Positions 9,781 through 20,000 of a DNA stretch of 64,000 nucleotides are shown piece after piece. The stretch comes from Tubulanus polymorphus (Eukaryota; Nemertea; Palaeonemertea; Tubulaniformes; Tubulanidae). The DNA is taken from contig NC_134032.1 of assembly GCF_964204645.1 (NCBI RefSeq), positions 10,038,275 to 10,102,274 of the forward strand, given 5' to 3'. A model generated the notes under the pieces. The model saw only the letters and a list, made by a program, of their open reading frames with translations. It ran no database searches and was not told where the DNA came from. Position 1 is the first letter of the stretch. Each line of letters starts with the position of its first letter. Made by a program: the position numbers and the translations under genes.

Positions 9781-10340
9781 GGTTATCTGTATTAAGTTGT
9801 TAACTGCGGCTTAGCATATGTCTGCCTATAAAAAACAATCCTATCGTGAAACTATTAAAAAGCATGTCAGTCGATAAACTTCATTTCGTCAGTAACCGGC
9901 ATTGCCCTTAAGTTTGAAGAACTTGGAGCTTCTGTCCTGATTGGTTTTACGTGTATTTATTGTCCGTTGATTAATGAACAGCCTCCGGTGACACCAGGCT
10001 CTCGGCACTTGAAGTTTGTACCGGGTACCGTAGTTTAATAACCGGTCGCTGATAGTTCCTCTAAGTTTTCGTTGTTTCATATCATCATTCTCGGGAATGT
10101 GATGTGTGTCTGAAATTCCCATTATCAATCATTCGAAGATTTCATTCTCGTTAAAAACCGTTTAAACCATTCTCGTTTTATTATAAGTTTATTCACACTG
10201 ACCAAAATCGACACCATTTTTGATAGATTCTTTTCTTGTTCAATTTCAAAGAAGGGTTGTTGCATACAGATAGGCCTACAGCGTGACAGATTTTTACTTC
10301 ACACAGTTTGGCGAGCCACTGGACCAATTGTTTATTTCAG

Positions 10341-10517
10341 GTCTTCGACTGAAGACAAAAATACGGTCAAAAGAATGGCGGGAAGTTTTCCCTTTGATTT
10401 TTACAGCTCTTCGACCGAAGACGAAAGCGCAAAATTATTCAAAAGAATAGCGGAAAGTTTACAGGCGAGTTTTCAATCAGAGAACAACGATGACGAGAAA
10501 CAGGAGAAACGATCAGT
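10341..10517 (+). CDS. ICK-a propeptide exon A
   Basis: Acceptor TTTATTTCAG at 10340, donor GTAAGC at 10518, phase 2-2. A second in-frame acceptor (TTTTTACAG) gives an alternative start at 10407, the one equivalent to ICK-b exon A at 18164. Extending to 10341 adds a first Lys-Arg module, so two acidic-KR modules lie in one exon. Both choices keep the frame. Confidence 0.65.
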
Positions 10518-11075
10518 GTAAGCTTTGGGTTCGAACCCCAGTTTTATGAAAAATTATATACTTTTTTGATTTGTAGAATTTTGTTGAATTTAGATTTTTC
10601 AATTGAAACCCCGTGCTTCTGTTCCGTTATGTTTGACAACGTAGATCCCATATGACATAATCGTTGCAATGCGTCAAAACTAATATCAGGTCTGGCTGAC
10701 GAACTCAGGTTTTATCTGGTTTAAATCTTGAAATGAAATGTAGTTCATTTCGATTAAGAGATTCTGAGAAGTCTTCGGCCTCAAAATCTAATGTTGTTAA
10801 TCTTTAGTTGAACGGAGTTAACAAGGAAACCTTAAGATATCTTGCACGATATACATATGCATGATGTCAACATTTTACGATATAGATGTTAGCTTATTAG
10901 ACAGTAAAGAAGCAGAATGTTGCAACTTAAGATAAAAAGTGAATCAGCAATACCAATATTTAGTCCTAAACTACCAATGATTTTTTTTGTGTTATCGCTG
11001 CCACTGTTGGAAAGTTCCACTACTCTGAATAGACCGAAATATTTGATGCCTCTTAAAGATATCCTCTAATTTTAG

Positions 11076-11132
11076 GGACAAAACGGACAGTGGAGAGGAA
11101 AACGCTGAGAAACGGGATGCAGATTGTTGTAT
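11076..11132 (+). CDS. ICK-a propeptide exon G, third copy
   Basis: 57 bases, acceptor TTTTAG, donor GTAAGA, phase 2-2. Acidic module with a Lys-Arg site and Cys-Cys near the end; paralog of 18554-18610. Confidence 0.65.
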
Positions 11133-11384
11133 GTAAGAATCTATCAATGCACTAAACCTCATTAGTCCCAAACAACATTTCTAGAAAAATGAATGCCGTA
11201 TAAAAAGTTGTTCAGAAATAACGTTACATGACGCACGAGGGCTGCAATATAACATTTGTAGTAAAACAAGTCAGAATTTCTCTAAAAAGTGTTATTAGTT
11301 GAACGTACCGAGTTCGAACCCCACTTTAACAGTCCCATTTCTGACTTTCTGACATGTCGTTTTCTCCTTGTGAAAATTCTACAG

Positions 11385-11474
11385 CGGTTCACAGGAAGAG
11401 GAAGGTGTGGGTTCAGTGAAAAGAATTGCCGATAGTCAGCCTGCGTCTTCACTAGAAGCGGGAAAAAGAAAACC
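11385..11474 (+). CDS. ICK-a propeptide exon B, third copy
   Basis: 90 bases, acceptor TTCTACAG, donor GTAAGT, phase 2-2. Encodes GSQEEEG, then VKRIADSQ, and a basic end (GKRKP). Same length as ICK-b exons B1 and B2. Confidence 0.65.
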
Positions 11475-11855
11475 GTAAGTTTCAGTACCCCACTTTAAAT
11501 GTGTTAATGATCCATACAATTTTGAAATCCCGTGCACGGGTAACGTTGCATCATAATATCCGGCGAAAATGTGGGTTCAAAATGCAGAAATCTACTGCGT
11601 TGTTCGCGGGCACAGCTGATTGATTGATCGCATCGAATTTTCAGTGAAAGTCTAATATTAGCACGAATGGAATACTTGTTTTATCGTCATTAATTAAAGT
11701 CATTTTATGGACGTTTGTATAGCGATCCGTTTTAGAGCCTGCTTATCCGTATTAGTAACCTTGGAAAAACGTTCCCTAACAAAATGACGACTAGCTACTG
11801 TAGAGCGGTCATTGAAGTAAATCATCGGTAAAACCAGGGAGGTCCCACCCCCCCC

Positions 11856-11896
11856 ATCCTCCCCAGGCAGGGATTCCAACCTGATGGCATCGATTT
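11856..11896. mobile_element. Solitary M1 terminal repeat
   Basis: CATCCTCCCC followed by GGCAGGGATTCCAACCTGAT matches one M1 end. The rest of the element is absent, so this is a relic or a partial insertion in the last ICK-a intron. Confidence 0.5.
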
Positions 11897-12322
11897 TAAT
11901 TTTTTTTTCTTAAAACATTGAATTCATTACGATCGTGGAAGAGAATTCGAAAAGGTAAAAAAATTGCTTTACTTTGGAGGTTGACATCCATGCTAAATTC
12001 ATTCTTAGATTAAATAAGTTCTAACCGAAGTTTTCGCAGAAGAACTGTGTTTATTTTTGGACGTCGGAGAATAATGCATTTTTTCAATGAAATATCATTA
12101 TAAAATCAGATTCTTTATATTTTGCTCCAATCAATAATGCCATTCAAAAATATACTACATATTTACAGAGCGAAAAGAAAGATAAAATCATTCTGAGAAA
12201 GTTCGTTCAGTTGCATTTGATGTACGCAGGTTATGCCATACATGTCGGGTTTGTTTTGTCAGACATCCATTAGGTGAAACCGAACAAAACTTATGTACCC
12301 ACCTTTTCATTCCCTTTATCAG

Positions 12323-12617
12323 GGACCCAGCTCTCGAGAAAATTCTGGAAGGCGCCGTGGCAGACTCTAACGACCAAGCAGCCGATAGTGCGGTGGTGGC
12401 GGATAAACGAGTGTGTCGGGGGTACGGTCAACGATGTTTCAGGTGGACCAATGATAGGTGCTGCGCAAATCTGTTTTGTCACAGGCCGCACGCCAACAGC
12501 AACGGCACTTGCGCAGCGTGTAAAAGAGCCAACACGCCCTGCTGGAAGGATTTCGAATGTTGTAGAAATATGGTGTGTCGTAGACCACGCGCCAACAGGT
12601 TCGGCAGGTGCGCATAG
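12323..12617 (+). CDS. ICK-a terminal exon: double cystine-knot peptide
   Basis: Acceptor TTTATCAG, phase 2, stop TAG at 12615-12617. The exon opens with an acidic propeptide (LEKILEGA) ending in a Lys-Arg site. Two six-cysteine modules follow: C-x6-C-x7-CC-x4-C-x10-C, then after Ala-Ala C-x6-C-x5-CC-x4-C-x10-C. This is the inhibitor cystine knot (knottin) pattern used by many venom and defence peptides. Compared with ICK-b, the second module looks like a copy of the first-module type, and the homolog of the ICK-b second module lies decayed after the stop. No signal exon is visible downstream of the array; it probably lies before base 1. Whether the product is a toxin is not known. Confidence 0.75.
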
Positions 12618-12696
12618 GGCCAACTCGATCTGCTTGAAGAATTCTGAATTTTGTCTTGGATATACGCGTAGCTGGCTCAGATATAAGCCCGTTTAA
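12618..12696 (+). pseudogene. Decayed third cystine-knot module after the ICK-a stop
   Basis: In another frame the sequence after the stop still resembles the ICK-b second module (SICLKNSEFCLGYTRSW), with the same KPV end and stop. Four of the six cysteine positions are lost by substitution or shift. It is now 3' UTR. Confidence 0.7.
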
Positions 12697-12699
12697 ATT

Positions 12700-13058
12700 T
12701 GGAGGAGTTAGATCCTGATTACATAGACGGATCGGGCCCAATTTGTTTAATTTGACTTTAGCTCTAGTTTTACGGATTTAGTTTAACTCTGGATCCAGAT
12801 TCACAGTTGTGTGTTAATTTTATTCAGTTCTACGTTTTGAATTATGCCCGCATGTGCGTGTTTAGAAGCTTTATACATCAAAGAAGATAAGAGATTAGAA
12901 TTCATATATTGCTTGAAATATATTCAGAATATAGATGCATTTTCACCAGAGTATCAGAATCTTGTTTTATGTCTAACAACATCATTTCTGATCGGTCGGT
13001 ATACAAGGCATTCGATATCTATTCTCAGATTAAATGATAAGTTCTAACCAAAGTTCTC
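12700..13058 (+). other. ICK-a 3' flank
   Basis: Similar to the sequence after the ICK-b stop (for example TTTGGAG then TCCTGATT and CATAGACGG), so it is paralogous 3' UTR. No clear AATAAA is seen before R1 begins at 13059. Confidence 0.5.
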
Positions 13059-13890
13059 GACGTATCGGCCCCACTCCGCGCGGTTGCGCCGCCGCGCGGG
13101 ATTTACGCGAAGCAGCAGAACACAAACACGGCCACTCTCTCAATTTTCAATGATAGAAATCGTGTGTGCATTTCAATTATTTCGGCTGTTAGGGTTTTAA
13201 GGCACAATATAAGTTGATAATGTGATATGGCGATGTTAATTAATGATAATTCCGCAGTGAAGCTAGTCACGAACGGTGCCGATTGTGTGTACAGCTGCCA
13301 AAAACACTGAAATGTGACGGTAGTTGCGTAACTATTTGCAGTGAATTGCAGACGAAACATGAAGCCTTAACGGCCGTTTTAAAAGAAATTATACCAATCG
13401 CAATTGTAAAATAAAAATGAGATAGAACCTAAGTTAAAATTCTGGCCATTAATTATTATTACTAATTTTTAGTCAGTGCCGAACTTTTACTTTTCCAACA
13501 ATAATGAGGGGTGGTAGGTAGTCATGCAATTCAAGTCACCATTTATTACACGTTACTTCTGTGTTGTTGAAAATCTCGCGAGTCCTCGACTAAACCCCAA
13601 TGAACAATGTGATCTGTGTGCTGGCCACAAATGCACACAGATCACACTACACTACCCATTACACACTCCAGTACCCACAGCTTTCATATTTCCATCCAAA
13701 TATTTAGTGGCTTTCTTCCTGGATTCCTGGAAGTACGGGCAGAGTAAAAAGTGATATTCATCCCCCACTGCCTCTAAATCACACTTTTGGCACAGCCTAT
13801 TGGCACGGGATATTCCACGCCACCGCCCAACTTCCACCGGTAGCCTGTGAGCTGAGCATCTAAATCTACATAAAGTTAACTGGTCCATAG
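13059..13890 (-). mobile_element. R1 repeat copy 3, longest copy, with LINE zinc-finger end
   Basis: On the minus strand this copy extends past the point where the others are cut. It encodes the end of a reverse transcriptase protein with a Cys-x2-Cys...His-x4-Cys pattern (CQKCDLEAVGDEYHFLLC) just before the stop at 13652. This identifies the R1 family as the 3' end and 3' UTR of a non-LTR retrotransposon distinct from the two at 55-62 kb. A stop lies immediately upstream of the fragment. Confidence 0.75.
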
Positions 13891-16800
13891 GAGTTTACAT
13901 AATATAAGGAGACGATCCAGAGAATATAGACGAACGACGGTATTTGCAATGATTAATCTGTCTTTATTTTGTATATGTGGTGGCTGATTGCAACCCTCAT
14001 CCTTAGGCAGCGACAGTGGATTCGGATGGACGGACAAACGATTGGAAAGGAGAGGAGGATAGGGCAAGTAGAGACGGACGGACGGACGGACGGGCGGGCG
14101 GGCGGATGGACGCGATGGTTGTTATAACCTATGTACTACAACTATTTTCATTATAGAATATTCTGACTTAATAAGTCTTGTTGTGAACTGTGCAGTAACA
14201 AATTGATAAACAGTACTTAACACAAATATATAATCCTGAAAACTTTGAACAGCCAACAAAATGTGAAAACTGTCAATTGAATAACCGCCTTAACAAGAGC
14301 AGCGATTATCATTTCTCCTCGTTTTTTTTTTGTGCGCAAACCAACCAAGCAGGGTGTTTAAAAACGGCAATTTGCAAATAAGCGATTACACAATCGTATT
14401 TACAGTGGTCGTTTGGGGAACGTCTAATTACGCCGGTCGGATTTGCGTTTTTAATGTATTTGTGTTAATCGAGGCCCGTCACGTGATTGGGGGAGCAATC
14501 AAACGAAATTGCCGGGCTATTTATTTTGCGAAACAAACCCGACCTCGTTGGGTGTGTAATTCCGACCGTTTGTCATTATTGTTCTAATTTGCAGGAGGGA
14601 GGTTTCCATTGGAAATGAAAGGGAGCGAAGGAGTGGTAAATTAGGGCGAGGGAGTGTGAGATGAGGGGAGGGCGATTGGAAAGGAGAGGGGGATAGGGCA
14701 AGCAGAGAAGGATCTCAGTTTTAAACTGGGAGACTAGAACCCGAGGGTCTAAAGCAATCCACCAATTTAATCTGTGCATAATTTTAAATAGTTTGAATAC
14801 CGCGTTTCTTCGTTTGTGGTGTTCACCGATATCGTCTATTTGACGGTTTACTGGAAATAGGCTTAGCCGGATGTTCGGGATTCATACGGTTACTCTACCG
14901 TGGCAACGATGTTGAGGCCGACATAGCTGTCTAGGACGACAGGCGAACTTCGAGTTCTATTCGGTTTTTTACACTTTCTGCGTTTTTAACGGAAATTTCT
15001 TTAAATTGGAACTTTTGCAATCGAGGAACAAGGTGTACTCGTTAGAAGTCAGTCATCTTAGATTCAATGAGAAATACTTATGCCACTCTGGCACTTGAGT
15101 TTCCGCTAGGTGGCGATAGTGAATCAGCTCTCTCACTTCTTTATCATTCCGGTCCCTTGTGAATACGTATAGTATAGCTGTACAGCAACTTGTGAATCTT
15201 TGTTTGTACATAACATACATTCTGTGTTCATTATTTTTGTCTTCCTTTTTTTCTCCGTCTATATTCTTTTTATATTCTTTGTTATGTTTTATAATTGCAA
15301 ATACTTCTTGATGTACCCCTGCATACCTCCCGTTGAAGTGATGTGCGTAAGTATGCATGAAGATGAGTAAATAAATGAAAAAATTCGGTGAGATATATCA
15401 AATAATACAACTGTAGCAATTGAGGACGCGAGTGAGAAGTCAGTACCCGATTATTGCCTGTATGGACACATCGTGAAAAGGAATTGCTGCTGAGTTAATA
15501 CTGTGACATCCCTCTTTCCTGAATCATTGAAAAGAACGTATGAGATCTACCCGGTACTATTTTTTGCACGAAATATCATGTCATCAGTGAGCCAGTGGTT
15601 ATACGGTTTGTCCTATATGCGCAACAGACGTTCCGCGTCTGTGCAGTAGACCTTATTTACTGGGACCGGCCAAATCGGTCGAACTTAGCGATGTCCGAGT
15701 TCAGGATTGAAAAGAATAAAATAGCATATCAGAAAATCAATAAATCAAATTTTTTGAGTCAATAACTTTTCGAATTGGCCATATCCGCCAGTACAAAGTC
15801 ATTTATGCAAATATAGCAGTTTTGTGTACAACTACATACGTACAACATATACATAATACATCATAATATTAACAATAATTACACTTGTAATAATAATACA
15901 TTTAGACGCTATTAGCAATTTCAGGAGGGTGCAATTATCATTCTTAGTTCCCGTTATCAACAACCACCAAGCGCCCACTCGCTGAGGCGGACTTTGACAC
16001 TAATTGTCCTCAACTACCAGACGGCATCGTTAGGCTCATTATCGCCGGGAGTAATTTTCGTTCTCGTTTGTTTCGGTAATTTTTCGTTCGCCGTACACAC
16101 GACGTCAGTTTGGTCTCTTTGTTTCGGAGGACATCGACGCTGATTCTATTCTTGCCAGTCACACACACATAGCCGGATTTTGTCATCGCAGACGAAGCCT
16201 TCAGGTTGGTAAATATTTTTATTTTGCTCTGGAAAAGAGAAGTCAATTGATTAGTTGATGTTTAGGCGGAAATTAATCTATTCAACATGTATATCTGCGA
16301 CTCTTAAATTACCAGCCACGAGCGATCTTATGCATAATTCTAGCAGAAAGGCGGACACCACATCGTACCTCCTGCCATATGGTGCTGTTAGTTGAGTTAA
16401 TTTTTATACATTATTGGCGCCTGGAACACCAGGAGCACGTCTCATAAAGAGGCATAAACTTTAGATTTGGTAATATTTGTATTGTTTGGCTTTATTACTG
16501 AACACGAAAAGTCAATTGACGAAGAGTTGATTCAGATTAAAACGATCTTGTATAGGTAAGGCTCAAACCTAAGACCTAAGACCAGTCTAAAGAAAATGTT
16601 CTATCTTACAACTTGAAACCAGTCAAAGTTAGTCTATATGTTTATTGTCAATATTCCCAAATATAATCAGTTTTAAGTTTTATTATTTTGGTTCTATGCT
16701 TAAGCTAACAGCTTAACTAAACACAAGCCTATCAGCTCATATTGATTGCACATAAAGTCATGATTCAAGATCACTATAGGACCTAGGCCAAGACTGGGCT

Positions 16801-16993
16801 GGCTCAAGTCTGACAGATCTAAACCCAGTACTTCAGATTACCAACAGGCCCTTTCCCTGTTCCTAAGTTTTATGAGTTAGATCAATACGAAGTAAGACTT
16901 GCCCCTTTACGTAGAAAGCTATTCCATGCAGTGTAAGATTTTGAACTTATACTGTTTTTCGTTTTTTTTTCTTCCATGTTACGCTCTACCAGG
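13891..16993. other. Intergenic stretch upstream of ICK-b
   Basis: Contains a (GGAC/GGGC)n run at about 14065-14105 and scattered short ORFs without protein character. The part from about 16000 may hold the ICK-b promoter and 5' UTR. A pyrimidine tract and CTCTACCAG directly before the ATG at 16994 look like an acceptor, so the signal exon is probably preceded by a 5' UTR intron. No TATA box is obvious. Confidence 0.5.
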
Positions 16994-17051
16994 ATGTCGA
17001 AATTGTTGGCGTTGATGTTTGTCTGTGGACTCGCGGTCCACGCGCATGCCT
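16994..17051 (+). CDS. ICK-b exon 1, signal peptide
   Basis: Encodes MSKLLALMFVCGLAVHAHA, a classic hydrophobic signal with small residues at its end; donor GTAAGT, phase 1. An ATG at 16976 in the same frame exists, but CTCTACCAG between the two looks like an acceptor, so the second ATG is preferred. Confidence 0.75.
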
Positions 17052-20000
17052 GTAAGTATAATCATAATGATGATGATGATAATTTCAGTGGTAATGCTAA
17101 TTATCTTGTTAGTATCATCGAAATGAAATAGTGTAAAACAACATTTCACGAGTAAGAAAATAGAGTTCGGTGTTATGACCATGAACCTTTGTTTTCAGTC
17201 GTCGCTGACAGGCGCTGACGATTGCAACGTCAGTGATTTCCCCCTTTACTCTGCTCTCTCTCTCTCCCTCCTCTCGACACTCACCTTTAGATCGCCTTGC
17301 TTCCCTTGTCGCCCTTTCTTTCCTCTTCCCTGTTTCCCTACAAACACATGTCTGTTTCTCACCTCCTCTCATCTCTCCTCTCCCAACTTCTCACCTCCTC
17401 ACGCTATCCCTCCTTTCACTATCTCACTCACTTTACCCTCTTCGCCATCTCGTTCCCCTTCTCTCTCTCGTCGGCTTCTTCTCGTTTCTGTTCTCATTTT
17501 TCTTTGTTATTCACATCATGACCCGACATTTCGACGAAGAAGCCGTTTTTTAACGCTTAACGTATCATGAAATATTTACTTTCAGTTATTGCGGGAATTC
17601 AACAAAGTATGTAAGTAATTCAAGACTTCGACGACGACGATTCTCCTCAAAAATGATAAATATCAACAACATTTTAATTCACCAAAGACTGGACTGCATG
17701 CAATATTTCGTTTTGTTTCAGGGATGAAGCGAACGGAATTTCTAAAAGAATTGCAGAATTCGCAGAAGAGAAACGCAACAACCAAGATAGGTACATACCG
17801 AGATCGTTTAAAGTTCTAAATCGAACTGATTCTATATTCTATAAAAATCCCCCCACATAATGGCATCACGCTCCCAGAAACGATGGCTGCCAACTTGAAC
17901 TGTCAATCAATTACTTATACTTTGTTAAATGGCTACTTTTGAAGAAGTCATGGGGTGATAACTTTTTTGTTACGTTCCCATCATTTTTATGATTTAATAA
18001 GTTCGGTTGACATAGCGGCCATCATTTTGTTGGCCATATTATCTTTCCGCCAGTTGGTATCATTTCGTTTTCATTCGTGATTTTAAACCTATTTGATTGA
18101 AGACAAAAGGCCGCAGAATTATTCAAACGAAAAGCTGGAACGTTTTCTATTGATTTTTGACAGCTCTTCGGCCGAAGACGAAAGCGAAGAATTATTCAAA
18201 AGAATAGCTGAGAGTTTACAGGCGAGTTTTCAATCCGAGAACAACGATGACGAGAAACGAACAGTGTAAGCTTTGGGTTCGAGCCCCAGTTCCAACAGCA
18301 CATAATTTATTAACTTTTTGTAATTTTTTGTTACATTTCAATTTCTTAATGACAAACCCCGTGTTTGTAATATCTGAATCCACAAATCCCCCTATGACAT
18401 CATCGTTGTGATTCGTCGAAATGATAAGATGGAGCCTGGAGGCTGAAAATAAGATGAACCCCATTTCGATTTAGAGATTAGAATGTCTCATGTAAGTCCA
18501 ATGGAATATTTGATGCCTCTTATGAGATACGTATCTATATCCTCTCATTTTAGGGGCAAAACGGACAGTGGAGAAGAAAATGCTGAGAAACGGGATGCAG
18601 ATTGTTGTTGGTAAGAATCTATCAATGCACTAAACCTCATTGATTACCAAACAACATTAGAAAAGCGAATGCCGTATAAAAAGTTGTTCAGAAATAACGT
18701 TACATGACGCATGAGGGCTGCAATATAACATTTGTAGTAAAACAAGTCAGAATTTCTCTAAAAAGTGTTATTAGTTGAACTTACGTACCGAGTTCGAACC
18801 CCACTTTAACAGTCCCATTTCTGACTTCCTGACATGTTATTCTCTCCTTTTGGAAATTATACAGGGGTTCACAGGAAGAGGAAGGTACCGGTTTAGTGAA
18901 AAGATTAGCCGACAGTCTGCAGGCGTCGTTAAAAGAGGCAGAAGCACAAAACCCGTAAGTTTCGGGACCCCAGTTCAACCAACTACTAAAAACCCCATTT
19001 AGATCGATTGCAAATGTCGTACACAACACATTTCGTTAGCATCGATGTCCTAATGCACACTTAACCGTCTATAGTGGATATAAATTATGTATAGCTTGCC
19101 TGCAGTGAAATCCTCCTGTCACAGTCGTCTGAAAGCCCATTTCGATTTAGAGATTTTGAGGAGTCTTAACTGTCAAAATTTCGAACTTTTAATTGAACAG
19201 TGCTAACAATGAAACCTTGAGATATCTGCAATATCGATTTATTCGGGCTCGGCTTCGGACAGTAGCATCGTAGGCTAATTTCTAGGCTAGAAACATTGAT
19301 ATCTTGTTTCTCCATTTGGCTAGCTTAAAAGTTGACCCGGCCAACCACCTATTTACCTTGTAGATTACTTTAAAAAAAATCATGACCGAGTCTCAGATCC
19401 GACAAAAACGAATTGATCACACAAATTGCATTTTACAAAATTACCCGGCCGATTCGGAGAAACAACATGTCATTTTTGTTTAGCCTTACAAGACTAGGCT
19501 GATAATTTTCATCAAAAAGGCACGCCATTCCTCAGGAGTTCCTCCTTATTCACTGGAAACTATATCCCGATAATTTTCCAGAATGCACTCTGCATCAGGA
19601 TTTCATTTATCGGATTAGAAATTGCACCAAAAAGCAGTAAATGTTCAGGGGAACTCCCTCGTTTGTCATGGATTATGTTATGCCCCGTTTAGCTCAGCTG
19701 TGACCGAAGGTCAGCGGAGCCGATGGGTTATGGGATTATCCGTCGTCGTCGGTCGTCTGTCCGGCCGTCAACTTTGGCTTCAATTCGCTACTAGTCCTAC
19801 AGTTTTAAAAAGATCAATTCCAAATTTAGTGTGAATGTTCTATGGACCAAAGCCTATAAAGTCATAGACCCATTTTTTATTTGTCCCCCAGGGGCGCCCC
19901 TGGGGGTGGAGTTTCTGTCTATTCAAATCGCTTCTAGTCCTACAGTTTTAATCAGATCAAGTCCAAATTTGGTATGAATGTTCTATAGACCAATAACTAC

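Noticed and set aside
17175-17570. CT-rich ORFs of 74-131 codons
   Set aside because: Low-complexity pyrimidine-rich intron sequence of ICK-b.
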